Part shown: positions 25,818 through 33,674 of the stretch, piece by piece
How positions within the stretch are numbered: the first letter of the stretch is position 1
Layout of the letters: every line of letters starts with the position of its first letter
DNA from: Devosia yakushimensis
GTDB taxonomy: Bacteria; Pseudomonadota; Alphaproteobacteria; Rhizobiales; Devosiaceae
DNA: 64,000 nucleotides
NCBI RefSeq assembly: GCF_030159855.1
Contig: NZ_BSNG01000001.1
Location: 310,001 to 374,000, forward strand
Direction of reading: 5' to 3'
Notes under the pieces: generated by a model
The model's input: the letters and a program-made list of their open reading frames with translations, nothing else
The model's database searches: none
What the model was told of the DNA's origin: nothing
Made by a program: the position numbers and the translations under genes

Positions 25818-26182
25818 GGAACACTGGTGAGCGCCTGTTTTATGGCGCTTACCAGCTCTGCCTCGGGGAATGGCTTGATCAGGATACCGACGTCCGGCAG
25901 GCCGGACAGACCCGGCCGCAGCGAAAGATCGGCCGTCGTCACGACAAGGGCGAGCCCTGCGGCCTTGAGGCCCTGTAGCAATTCGAGACCATCGGCGTGG
26001 TTGGCCTGCAACTCGACTATGGCAAGGCCATAGTCGCTCCAGCGCTCGCGGAGGGCCAGGGCTTCGGCAATGCTGCGGGCGAAGACGCACTGGCCGACAT
26101 CATGATCCTCCAACACCCGTTGGATATCGAGGGCGATGAGAAATTCTTCCTCGACGACGAGAATTGTCTGCGCGCTGAGCAT
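25805..26182 (-). CDS. Receiver protein with Glu in place of phospho-acceptor Asp
   Basis: A 125-residue single receiver domain. The acidic pair (Glu11/Glu12 in VVEEEFLIALD), the switch Thr in VVTTADL and the Lys in LIKPF are present, but the phospho-acceptor position reads IVELQANHADG, with Glu57 instead of Asp. Such a receiver cannot be phosphorylated normally and may be locked in an active-like state. It converges on ecfG, overlapping it by 13 bases, and probably acts in the same stress circuit, possibly as a sink or modulator of the kinases; this role is inferred. Confidence 0.85.
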   Translation of the reverse strand: MLSAQTILVVEEEFLIALDIQRVLEDHDVGQCVFARSIAEALALRERWSDYGLAIVELQANHADGLELLQGLKAAGLALVVTTADLSLRPGLSGLPDVGILIKPFPEAELVSAIKQALTSVPQNE

Positions 26183-26255
26183 GGTTTGGTCCGCAACGAT
26201 GAAGCCACTTCATGGGGCGCGGCACGAAAGCTGTCATTTAAATTTGACATGTCGC

Positions 26256-26280
26256 GGAACGGGTTGGCGTCCAAGGCGTT
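26256..26280 (+). promoter_or_regulatory. EcfG promoter of the Crp/Fnr gene
   Basis: GGAAC (26256-26260) and CGTT (26277-26280) with a 16-base spacer, an exact consensus match. A transcript from here would start near 26287, which rules out start codons upstream of that for the Crp/Fnr gene when read from this promoter. Confidence 0.75.
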
Positions 26281-26354
26281 GGCTTGCTGCATTCTTTTCC
26301 CCTCCCGACATATGGTGTGCATTGAGTCTTGTTCTTCCCGGCCCCGGGCGCAGG

Positions 26355-27077
26355 GTGGCGTGCGAGCAGTGTCCCTTGCGTGCAATGCCGCAATTCCGGC
26401 CGTTCGAGCCGCAGGAACTGAAGTTCGTCGCGTCCTTCAAAATCGGCGAGCTGGTGGCCGAGACCGGCATGATGCTGCTGGCCGAGGGCGCACATAGCGC
26501 TCATCTCTATACGCTACTGTCGGGATGGGCCTTCCGCTACAAGACGCTGGAAGATGGCCGCCGGCAGATTCTCAATTACATGCTGCCGGGCGACCTGCTG
26601 GGCCTGCAGGGGTCGGTCATTGGCGAGATGGAGCATTCGATCGAGGCGCTTTCGCCATCGGTGCTTTGTGTATTCCAGCGCGACCGGCTCGATGAAGTGT
26701 TCCGCAATCATCCCGGATTGGGGTTCGACATTGCCTGGCTCGCCTCGCGAGAGGAACGCATGCTTGATGAGCATCTGCTGAGCCTGGGCCGCCGCAGCGC
26801 GCTGGAACGCGCGGCGTATCTGCTGGCCTTCCTGCATGAGCGGGCAAAGGCGGTGGGGCTTTCGGCTCATGGCGCGATAACCCTGCCGATCACCCAGGTG
26901 CATGTGGCCGATACCCTGGGCCTCTCCGTCGTGCATACCAACAAGACACTGCGCAAGCTGGCCGACCGCCAGCTGATCCGATGGCTGGATCGCACCTGCC
27001 AGGTGCTCGATGTGGCCGGGCTCAAGGCGCTGTCGGGGTGGGATGGCCTGCCCGAACGCAGGCGGCCGTTGATCTGA
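26355..27077 (+). CDS. Crp/Fnr family transcriptional regulator
   Basis: A 240-residue regulator with an N-terminal CEQCPLR motif, a cyclic-nucleotide-binding fold (GDLLGLQGSVIGEMEHSIEAL) and a C-terminal helix-turn-helix (LPITQVHVADTLGLSVVHTNKTLRKL). The Cys-x2-Cys pair recalls Fnr, but the four-Cys cluster is not complete, so oxygen sensing by an iron-sulfur cluster is doubtful. The start is uncertain: GTG at 26355 or TTG at 26322, neither with a good ribosome-binding site. Its exact EcfG promoter makes it a likely secondary regulator of the stress response. Confidence 0.85.
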   Translation: MACEQCPLRAMPQFRPFEPQELKFVASFKIGELVAETGMMLLAEGAHSAHLYTLLSGWAFRYKTLEDGRRQILNYMLPGDLLGLQGSVIGEMEHSIEALSPSVLCVFQRDRLDEVFRNHPGLGFDIAWLASREERMLDEHLLSLGRRSALERAAYLLAFLHERAKAVGLSAHGAITLPITQVHVADTLGLSVVHTNKTLRKLADRQLIRWLDRTCQVLDVAGLKALSGWDGLPERRRPLI

Positions 27078-27183
27078 TGAATGTGGTCGCAAAACCGCCA
27101 TTGCGGTGGTGCAGTGCGACTGGCACGATACTTCCAGGGGGGCAGGTCTATCCTGAGCTTTCCGCTGGATTGCCGGGATAGTT

Positions 27184-28605
27184 GTGGTGGCCGAAACAGA
27201 CGAGCAGGAACGCGAAACCAGACCACCGCGCCGGGCGCGGCCGCGGCTTGCCGTTCTCGCCTCGCTGGCGCTTGTCGTGCTGGCAGCGGCGGCGGCGCTG
27301 ATCATGACGACCGGCATCGACCGCCAACTGGCCGATGTCATCCAGACCTATGAAGTGCGCAACCAGGCGCGCGAGCTGACCATTGCGCTGACCGAGGCGG
27401 AAAGCAGCCAGCGTGGGTTCATCCTGACAGGGGACCAGAGCTATCTGGAGCCGTATCGACGGGCGGTGGCGGGCATCGACACGCGGATCAAGACACTGAC
27501 CGCGATCACCTTGGCCGATCCGCAGCAATCCGAACGGGTGGCATCGATCGCCAGAGCCATTTCCATCAAGATGGCGGAGATGGCCAGGACCGTGGATCTG
27601 GTGCAATCGCAGCGCCCCGGCGAAGCCCAGACACTGATCCAGAGCGGCATGGGCGCCCGGTTGATGGACGAGCTGCGCAGCGGGCTTGAACAATTCATCG
27701 GCGAGGAAAATGCCAAGCTGCTGGAGCGCAACAAGGGCATCGACCTGTCGCGTCGGGCCCTGGTAGGGGCGATTATCGTGGCGCTGGCGGGGGCAGCGAT
27801 CCTGTCCTATTCGCTGCTGTCGCGGACGCAGCGGCAGATCAGCGCCCTGGCGGAAAGCCGGACGCAGCTATTGACGCAGAACGAGGCGCTGGAGGCCGAA
27901 GTGCGTGAGCGCACCCAGGCGATCGAAGAAGCGCGCGAGCATGCCGAATATGAACGGCAAAGGGTGGAGGCCCTGTTGCGGGACACCAACCATCGAGTCG
28001 GCAATTCGCTGGCCACTGTGTCCTCGTTGCTAGGACTGCAATTGATGCGCACCAGTTCGAGCGAGGTGCGCGATGCGCTCGAAGCGGCGCGCGCTCGCGT
28101 TCACGCGGTCGCATCGGCCCACCGGCGCCTGCGGCTCGGCGACGATCTCGAGACAGTAAGCGCGGCCGAATTTCTGGGCGCCGTATTGGACGATCTGGAC
28201 GATACGGCTACCGGGGCCAAGGCGGTGACGCTCAAGGGCGATTTCGCGCCGGTGGAGATCGGCGCACGCGACGCCACGACAATCGGCATCTTGGTTGGGG
28301 AATTGGTGACCAATGCCCTCAAGCACGCTTTTCCCGATGGAAGGGCGGGCAGCATCGAGGTGAGTTTCAAGCGGGACGAGGCCAATATTCCCACCCTGCG
28401 GGTGGCCGATGACGGCGTCGGCATGGATGCCGAACGGAACCCCGGCGAGGGCGGGCTGGGGTCGGTCATCGTCAAGCAGCTCGCCAACCAGTTCGCTGGC
28501 GCGCCGCATTATGAGCGCCGTCCCTCCGGGGGCATTGTGGTAACCGTGCCGCTGCCCGGCGTCGAGCGCAATGCGGCGCCCGACGGGCCGCGTGGGGAGA
28601 TCTAG
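27184..28605 (+). CDS. CHASE3 sensor histidine kinase of the HisKA_2 type
   Basis: A 473-residue membrane kinase. An N-terminal helix (about 22-43), an extracytoplasmic four-helix CHASE3-like sensor (QARELTIALTEAESSQRGFIL, about 55-195), a second helix (about 197-215), a coiled coil, then the HisKA_2 site LLRDTNHRVGNSLATVSSL and HATPase (ELVTNALKHAFPDG). Such kinases phosphorylate stand-alone receivers like PhyR. GTG start at 27184. The YegS-like gene begins 2 bases after its stop. Confidence 0.88.
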   Translation: MVAETDEQERETRPPRRARPRLAVLASLALVVLAAAAALIMTTGIDRQLADVIQTYEVRNQARELTIALTEAESSQRGFILTGDQSYLEPYRRAVAGIDTRIKTLTAITLADPQQSERVASIARAISIKMAEMARTVDLVQSQRPGEAQTLIQSGMGARLMDELRSGLEQFIGEENAKLLERNKGIDLSRRALVGAIIVALAGAAILSYSLLSRTQRQISALAESRTQLLTQNEALEAEVRERTQAIEEAREHAEYERQRVEALLRDTNHRVGNSLATVSSLLGLQLMRTSSSEVRDALEAARARVHAVASAHRRLRLGDDLETVSAAEFLGAVLDDLDDTATGAKAVTLKGDFAPVEIGARDATTIGILVGELVTNALKHAFPDGRAGSIEVSFKRDEANIPTLRVADDGVGMDAERNPGEGGLGSVIVKQLANQFAGAPHYERRPSGGIVVTVPLPGVERNAAPDGPRGEI

Positions 28606-28607
28606 AA

Positions 28608-29513
28608 TTGCATGTCGTGGCGGTTCTGAACCGTGATGGCGGCACGCTGCGAACCATGGATCTGGATGGGCTCTGCGATCAGGCAATCGGGATTTTTGCT
28701 CGGCATGGCCATGTGCTCGACTGCCGGATCGTGGCGGGAGAAGCGGTCGAGGCTGAGTTGCAGCGGATTGCCGGGACAGCGGGCGTCGATGTCATGCTGG
28801 CGGCAGGCGGCGACGGTACCGTCTCGGCGGCGGCAGGCATTGCCTTTGCAACGGGGATGCCGCTGGCCGTGCTGCCGGCTGGCACGATGAACCTTTTTGC
28901 CAGAGCCCTGCAAATGCCGCTGGAGCTGACGGCGGCCATGGAAGCCCTTGCCGATGGGGAGATCGGCGCGGTGGATATCGCCACCGCAAATGACCGGGCC
29001 TTCGTGCATCAGTTCGGGGTGGGCGTGCATGCCCGGCTGGTGCGCATCCGCGAGCGCATGGTCTATCGCAGCCGGATCGGCAAAATGCTGGCGAGCCTGC
29101 GCGCAGTGGTTTCGGCGGCGGTGCGCCCGCCCGATTTCGAGGCCGAAATCCAGACCAGGCATGGGCGGGAGCGGCGGCGCGTCTCGGGCATTGCGGTCTC
29201 CAACAATCCGCTGGGCGACGGGCATATCCCCCATGCCGACCGGCTCGACGCGGGCGTGCTGGGCGTTTATCTGGCGGCGCCGATGTCCACCTGGGCGCTG
29301 ATCCGGCTGGCGGTGGATGTCCTGCTGGGTAGGTGGCGGTCGAGCCCCGCCGTCTCCGAGCAGGAGGTTGAGCAGGTGACGCTGAGTTTTCCCCGGCGCA
29401 AGCGCGGCGCCCAAGCGGTGATCGATGGCGAGTTGATCAGGCTGGCGCCCAGCGTGGTGCTCAAGCTACATCCCGGCGCGCTCAAGGTGTTGCTGCCCAA
29501 AGCCGGCGCATGA
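28608..29513 (+). CDS. YegS/diacylglycerol kinase family lipid kinase
   Basis: A 301-residue NAD-kinase-like lipid kinase with the catalytic motif AAGGDGTVSAAAG and the nucleotide-site PAGTMNLFARAL. It phosphorylates a lipid such as diacylglycerol or a related substrate. The TTG start at 28608 is supported by GGGGAG upstream and by the fixed spacing of 2 bases to the CHASE3 kinase gene, so the two are cotranscribed. Its placement between two stress kinases suggests membrane lipid adjustment under stress, which is inference only. Confidence 0.85.
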   Translation: MHVVAVLNRDGGTLRTMDLDGLCDQAIGIFARHGHVLDCRIVAGEAVEAELQRIAGTAGVDVMLAAGGDGTVSAAAGIAFATGMPLAVLPAGTMNLFARALQMPLELTAAMEALADGEIGAVDIATANDRAFVHQFGVGVHARLVRIRERMVYRSRIGKMLASLRAVVSAAVRPPDFEAEIQTRHGRERRRVSGIAVSNNPLGDGHIPHADRLDAGVLGVYLAAPMSTWALIRLAVDVLLGRWRSSPAVSEQEVEQVTLSFPRRKRGAQAVIDGELIRLAPSVVLKLHPGALKVLLPKAGA

Positions 29514-29697
29514 TTTTTGCCCCGGGCGTGGAACCATGCCGCCCCATTGGAGTTTAACGGCATCGGGTCCGAGTATATCGCAGCGATTTATCTGCGGTTA
29601 TTGGGGCTTGGCGTTTTGCAAGGCCTCCGGTTTCTGCCGTTTCCCACCTTGCCCAGTATGACTTTGTGCAATTGTCGCGGAAGCGTCAGGACGAAAA

Positions 29698-31209
29698 GTG
29701 ACAGAAGTGAATTCCACCCTTCCGGACGAGGTCCGCAGGGTTCTGGATGATCCATCCCGATTGCAGGCCCTGGCGGCTTTGGAAGTGTTCGGCACCGGTC
29801 CCGATGCTGATTTTGACCGGATCGCCCGCCTGGCGGCTCATATCTTTGGCGCTGAAATCGCACTTGTGACGCTGATCGATAGCGATCGGCAGTGGTTTCG
29901 CGCATCCCATGGCACCGACCTGACGGAAATGGCGCCGGGCGACAGCTTTTGCGCTCACGTTCTTGCCGGGACAGAGGCAATGGTGGTGCTTGATGCGGCG
30001 GCTGACCCCCGCTTCATGCACAATGCCCCGGTTACCGGCGAAGAGCATGTGCGGTTTTACGCCGGGGCGCCCATCGTGGTTGCCGGCCAGCGATTGGGTT
30101 CGCTTTGCGTCATCGGCCGGACGCCGCGCGCGGCGGTCGAACCGGGCCTGCTCGATCAACTGACAGACCTCGCCGGATTGGCATCGACGCTGTTCGCCCT
30201 CAAGGACGAGGCGCGGGTGCGGGCTCGCACGGCCGCGGCCTTGCTCAAGGAAGAGTGGCGGCATGCCCTGACGCTGGAGGCCGGCAATGTCGGCAGCTGG
30301 ATCTGGGATATCCGCACGGGGGAAGTGGTCTGCAACGACATGTTCCGCCGGATGTATCAATTGCCCGAAAGCGGTCCGATCCAGTTCGAGCAGGTGCTGC
30401 ACACCATCCATCCCAGCGACCGGCCGGCCATTGAGGAAAGCATCCGGGCGAGCCTGGAGGAAGGCGTCGACTTCATCGCCGAGGTGCGCGCGGGGGAGAC
30501 TGGCCAGTGGCGGACCATGCGCGGGCGGGTCTATCAGCGCGATGCCGAGGGCCGGGCGCTGATCATGATGGGCGCCTCCACCGATATCACCGAAGCCAAG
30601 CAGAGCGCGGATCATACGCGGCTGCTGCTGCGCGAACTCAACCACCGGGTCAAGAATACCCTGGCGATGATCCAGTCCGTCGCGCGCCAGACCATTCGGC
30701 AAAATCCCGATCCCAAGGCTTTCATGGAGGCGTTTTCCGGACGTCTACGGACGATCTCGGACGCCCATGTGCTGCTCGCCAATCGCGATTGGAGTGGGGT
30801 GCATCTTTATGAGGTGATTGCTTCCCAATTGGGTCCTGACTTCCTCGATCATCCCGATCGTGCCGAGGTGCGGGGACCCGATATGATGCTGCCGGCCGAT
30901 CATGCCGTGGGGCTGGGATTGATCCTGCATGAATTGACCACCAATGCGCATCGGCATGGCGCCTGGTCTACGGATCAGGGCATCGTCAATATCGAGTGGG
31001 AGAAGCGCGAGGAACCGGTGCCGGGGCTGATATTGCGCTGGCGGGAAACCGACGGCCCCAAAGTGGCGCCGCCGCGGGATTATGGCCTGGGCACCAGGCT
31101 GATCGAGCGAAGCCTAGCCAAGGTGCTCGACAGCAATGTGAAGCTGGAATTCGATCCCGGCGGCGTGGCCGCCGAAATCTGGATGCCCCTGCCTTCCGAG
31201 CAGGATTGA
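29698..31209 (+). CDS. GAF-PAS HWE-family sensor histidine kinase
   Basis: A 503-residue soluble kinase: GAF domain (about 35-165, with FGAEIALVTLIDSDRQWFRA and GDSFCAHVL), PAS/PAC domain (about 190-300, with WIWDIRTGEVVCNDMF), and an HWE kinase core (LLLRELNHRVKNTLAMIQSV) with HATPase (LILHELTTNAHRHGAW). The single Cys in DSFCAHV fits bacterial GAF domains that may be redox or light sensitive, but no chromophore can be assigned. GTG start with AGGA upstream. The most likely target is PhyR. Confidence 0.9.
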   Translation: MTEVNSTLPDEVRRVLDDPSRLQALAALEVFGTGPDADFDRIARLAAHIFGAEIALVTLIDSDRQWFRASHGTDLTEMAPGDSFCAHVLAGTEAMVVLDAAADPRFMHNAPVTGEEHVRFYAGAPIVVAGQRLGSLCVIGRTPRAAVEPGLLDQLTDLAGLASTLFALKDEARVRARTAAALLKEEWRHALTLEAGNVGSWIWDIRTGEVVCNDMFRRMYQLPESGPIQFEQVLHTIHPSDRPAIEESIRASLEEGVDFIAEVRAGETGQWRTMRGRVYQRDAEGRALIMMGASTDITEAKQSADHTRLLLRELNHRVKNTLAMIQSVARQTIRQNPDPKAFMEAFSGRLRTISDAHVLLANRDWSGVHLYEVIASQLGPDFLDHPDRAEVRGPDMMLPADHAVGLGLILHELTTNAHRHGAWSTDQGIVNIEWEKREEPVPGLILRWRETDGPKVAPPRDYGLGTRLIERSLAKVLDSNVKLEFDPGGVAAEIWMPLPSEQD

Positions 31210-31644
31210 TCAATCCTCTTTGTCGTCGGCCTTGCGCGCCAGCAGGAATGCCACCAGGGCTACCGCGGGCAGGCCCAGCGTGCGCACGGCCGGCGAACGC
31301 ATCAGCACGGGCAGGGCGGTTAATGCCGCCGTGGTGACGAAGGCACTGGTTTCGCTGGACCGGCGCCGTTCGGTGGCGCGGCGTTTGCGATTGCCTTCCC
31401 CGATCTGGGCGCCGAGGAAAACCGCCAGCGCCAGCACCAGAAAACCGCCACCCAGGATCAGCGCCGCATAGATCGGCCCGACTTGCGTGGTGAGCGCGAA
31501 AAAGCCCGCTGCGACCAGGAAGCCGCAGCCGATCAGCAGGAAGAGGCCAATCACCGCGTAAACGATCACGAGCTTCTTGGCCCGGTCGGTGATCGCCTCG
31601 ACCTCGATGCCGAGCAGGGCCGCGAGGGGAGTCAACAGGTTCAT
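31210..31644 (-). CDS. Holin-like/DUF1469 membrane protein
   Basis: A 144-residue protein with two or three hydrophobic helices (KKLVIVYAVIGLFLLIGCGF, AALILGGGFLVLALAVFL, and a C-terminal one) and a basic central segment (RKRRATERRRSSE). It resembles the phage holin-like/DUF1469 (YqjE-related) family found beside DUF883 genes; no holin function is implied. It follows the DUF883-like gene by 5 bases and would share its EcfG promoter. Its stop abuts that of the converging kinase gene. Confidence 0.8.
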   Translation of the reverse strand: MNLLTPLAALLGIEVEAITDRAKKLVIVYAVIGLFLLIGCGFLVAAGFFALTTQVGPIYAALILGGGFLVLALAVFLGAQIGEGNRKRRATERRRSSETSAFVTTAALTALPVLMRSPAVRTLGLPAVALVAFLLARKADDKED

Positions 31645-31649
31645 GATGA

Positions 31650-32015
31650 CTAGTGCCGTGAGAGCAGGGCGAGAATGAAGCCGATGCCCACCGCGCTGGC
31701 CACGGCCGTCAGCGGCTTTTCGCGAATGGTATCCTTGAGCTGCTGTTCCAGCGCTCCGGCCTGTTCCTGCACGTCCTCGATGACATGCTGGCCCTGGTTC
31801 TTGAGCTGCTGGGCTTCGTTTTTGGCAACGTTCCTGACTTCGCTCACCTTCTCGCTGCTGAGGCGAGCCAGCGTTGCGGCGATACCCTTGAGATCATCCT
31901 GCAACTGGGCAATCTGATCCTCGAGCTGCTTTTCCTTGGCGCGGCTGGCGGCCGCGCGGGAGGCACCGTTGGAAGTCTTGCGCCTTGTGGGTGCCATTTC
32001 GGGTGTACTAGCCAT
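31650..32015 (-). CDS. DUF883/ElaB-YqjD-like protein
   Basis: A 121-residue protein with an alanine- and Lys-rich start, a long amphipathic coiled coil (about 27-95) and a C-terminal transmembrane anchor (LTAVASAVGIGFILALLSRH). ElaB/YqjD proteins are stress-induced, tail-anchored inner-membrane proteins that bind ribosomes in E. coli. The ATG at 32015 has GGAG before it and is preferred to one 12 bases upstream. A perfect EcfG promoter lies 28 bases upstream. Confidence 0.85.
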   Translation of the reverse strand: MASTPEMAPTRRKTSNGASRAAASRAKEKQLEDQIAQLQDDLKGIAATLARLSSEKVSEVRNVAKNEAQQLKNQGQHVIEDVQEQAGALEQQLKDTIREKPLTAVASAVGIGFILALLSRH

Positions 32016-32042
32016 TGAACGCTCCATAAGTTGATGTCAGTC

Positions 32043-32067
32043 AACGTCATAGCGGGCGGTAGGTTCC
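32043..32067 (-). promoter_or_regulatory. EcfG promoter of the DUF883-holin-like operon
   Basis: Minus-strand GGAAC (32063-32067) and CGTT (32043-32046) spaced by 16 bases, an exact match, 28 bases before the start codon. Confidence 0.8.
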
Positions 32068-32149
32068 TGCCACGGCCAACCGCTATTCGCCGATGCCAGC
32101 TTGAGTGAACGGCGATTGGCCCTGGCCCTGCTGCCTCTAGCCTCAAACA

Positions 32150-32186
32150 GAAAGACACCCCGATACGCGGTGTGCGTACCGGGGTG
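32150..32186 (-). terminator. Terminator after the DUF3309 gene
   Basis: Minus-strand CACCCCG and CGGGGTG (complement of 32180-32186 and 32156-32162), extended by a GTACGC/GCGTAT inner stem, is followed by a T-rich stretch. It lies about 100 bases past the DUF3309 stop. The interval 32187-32283 shows nothing else. Confidence 0.65.
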
Positions 32187-32283
32187 ACCAGGGGCGGGTG
32201 AAAGGGGGGCGACCTTCAACCCGCGGGGCGCTTTCCACTGTCGTGGACTCCAATACTGGTCGCGCCCTTTATCGGCTGGTGCG

Positions 32284-32442
32284 TCAGATGCGTCCCATCA
32301 AAACCAGAATGAGGATGACGACGAGGACGACGCCCAGAATACCGGATGGTCCATAGCCGAAACCGCGCGAATAACCCCAATTGGGCAGGGCGCCGATCAG
32401 CAGCAGGATCAAGATGATGATGAGAATTGTGCCTAAGGTCAT
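32284..32442 (-). CDS. DUF3309 small membrane protein
   Basis: A 52-residue protein, MTLGTILIIILILLLIGALP at the N-terminus, a Gly/Tyr-rich middle (YSRGFGYGPSG) and a second hydrophobic helix. This is the DUF3309 pattern, found mainly in alphaproteobacteria. AAGAAGGA precedes the ATG. It is 42 bases downstream of the 55-residue gene and probably cotranscribed from that gene's EcfG promoter. Function unknown. Confidence 0.85.
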   Translation of the reverse strand: MTLGTILIIILILLLIGALPNWGYSRGFGYGPSGILGVVLVVILILVLMGRI

Positions 32443-32484
32443 AGGGCCGATCCTTCTTTTGTTATTGTGACGCTAAGAGCCCGC

Positions 32485-32652
32485 TCAGAACAGCGCGAGC
32501 AGCAATCCAGTGGCGACCAGCAGAATAAGAAATGCCGGGGTCAGTGCCTTGAGCACGTCGGCATAATGGGTCTGGCCATCATAGCTTTCGGTCGACCAAG
32601 CCAAATTGGCGCGGCTGGCATCTTCCAGTGCTCGGATTTCAGCGTGTGTCAT
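32485..32652 (-). CDS. Small single-pass membrane protein
   Basis: A 55-residue protein with a hydrophilic N-terminal half (MTHAEIRALEDASRANLAW) and a C-terminal helix (FLILLVATGLLLALF), so it is probably tail-anchored. GGAG lies upstream of the ATG at 32652. An exact EcfG promoter is 80 bases before the start. I do not recognise the family. Its promoter and the DUF3309 gene behind it suggest a small stress-envelope protein. Confidence 0.65.
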   Translation of the reverse strand: MTHAEIRALEDASRANLAWSTESYDGQTHYADVLKALTPAFLILLVATGLLLALF

Positions 32653-32732
32653 AGTGGTCTCCACCGGTCGGCGACCGATCACGTGGTCGCCGATATCTTT
32701 GAAAAGCCGCGCTTTATTGCGCCTGCTCTAAG

Positions 32733-32758
32733 AACGGCGAGGGATCAACTTTAGTTCC
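32733..32758 (-). promoter_or_regulatory. EcfG promoter of the 55-residue protein and DUF3309 genes
   Basis: Minus-strand GGAAC (32754-32758) and CGTT (32733-32736) with a 17-base spacer, exact. It is 80 bases before the start of the 55-residue gene. Confidence 0.78.
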
Positions 32759-32791
32759 GCGTGCAGCTCGAAAACAGCGTGCGGATAGCTG

Positions 32792-33670
32792 CTATTCAAC
32801 GCGGATGACGTCGACGGACTGGGTTGTTTCGTGCGAGCCGTGGGTTTTCAGGACGCCGACAATGGGCGAGATATCGGCATAGTCGCGGCCATGGCCGATG
32901 GAGATATGGTCGGCTCCCGCAATCATGGCATTGGTGGGGTCGAACTCGACCCAGCCCATATGCTGGCCGCACCAGACGCGGACCCAGGCATGCATGGCGT
33001 CGGCGCCTTCCAGCCGCGGTTTGCCCGGCGGTGGATTGGTGCGCAGGAAGCCCGAGACATAGCCGGCGGGTATGCCGACGCCGCGCAGGCCGGCGATCAT
33101 GACATGGGCGAAGTCCTGGCAGACGCCCTTGCGCAGGGCAAAGGCCTCGGCCGGCGTGGTCTGAACGTCGGTGGCCTTGGGGTCGTAGATGAAATCGCGG
33201 TGGATCGCCATGCAAAGGGCATTTGCCGCGCTCAATACGGAAGCGGTATCGCCGATGACGGCCTGGCTGTAGCCGGTAATGGCCGGCACGAGCTGCACGC
33301 TCCCCGATTCAGCCAGGAAATGGTGCGGACTATCGGACTCGACCGACCAGAAGCGGGTGACCTCCTGGCGCAATTGGTCCACCGAGGGCGAGAGATCGGC
33401 TGGAGGGTGAGTGTCCTCGACCTGAACGCGGGCGGTCAGGCGGATATCGAGGTGATCGTGTGGCGTCAGATAGGTGAGCGTGGTTACCGCATTGCCGAAA
33501 AAGTCGGTGAAGGTGCTTTCACGCTGCGGCCGCGGTTCGAAGGACAGGCGCGAGGCTATGACACGCTGAATGCCGGGAACGGTGATGGGGGCGACACGGA
33601 TGAGGTGGCGGCCCCCATGGACCGGAGCGTCGTAATCGTAATGCAGGTCGAGGCGGACATCGTAGAGCAT
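32792..33670 (-). CDS. Transglutaminase-like protein of the ATP-grasp operon
   Basis: A 292-residue COG1305-type protein: an N-terminal immunoglobulin-like domain (Bact_transglu_N, about 1-90) and a papain-fold transglutaminase domain with catalytic Cys184 in KGVCQDFAHV, His227 in MHAWVRVW and Asp244 in VEFDPTN. It is cytoplasmic by sequence, with no signal peptide. Members of this family in such operons may cleave or form isopeptide bonds; substrate unknown. It is the last gene of the operon, 4 bases after the ATP-grasp gene. Confidence 0.9.
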   Translation of the reverse strand: MLYDVRLDLHYDYDAPVHGGRHLIRVAPITVPGIQRVIASRLSFEPRPQRESTFTDFFGNAVTTLTYLTPHDHLDIRLTARVQVEDTHPPADLSPSVDQLRQEVTRFWSVESDSPHHFLAESGSVQLVPAITGYSQAVIGDTASVLSAANALCMAIHRDFIYDPKATDVQTTPAEAFALRKGVCQDFAHVMIAGLRGVGIPAGYVSGFLRTNPPPGKPRLEGADAMHAWVRVWCGQHMGWVEFDPTNAMIAGADHISIGHGRDYADISPIVGVLKTHGSHETTQSVDVIRVE

Positions 33671-33674
33671 GGCG

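Noticed and set aside
26136..26354. Longer form of the Crp/Fnr regulator starting at 26136
   Set aside because: The extension lies partly upstream of the exact EcfG promoter and has no recognisable motif.
29530..29554. EcfG-like promoter before the GAF-PAS kinase (GGAAC-N16-AGTT)
   Set aside because: One mismatch in the -10, and about 145 bases from the start codon, so too weak to call beside the exact sites.
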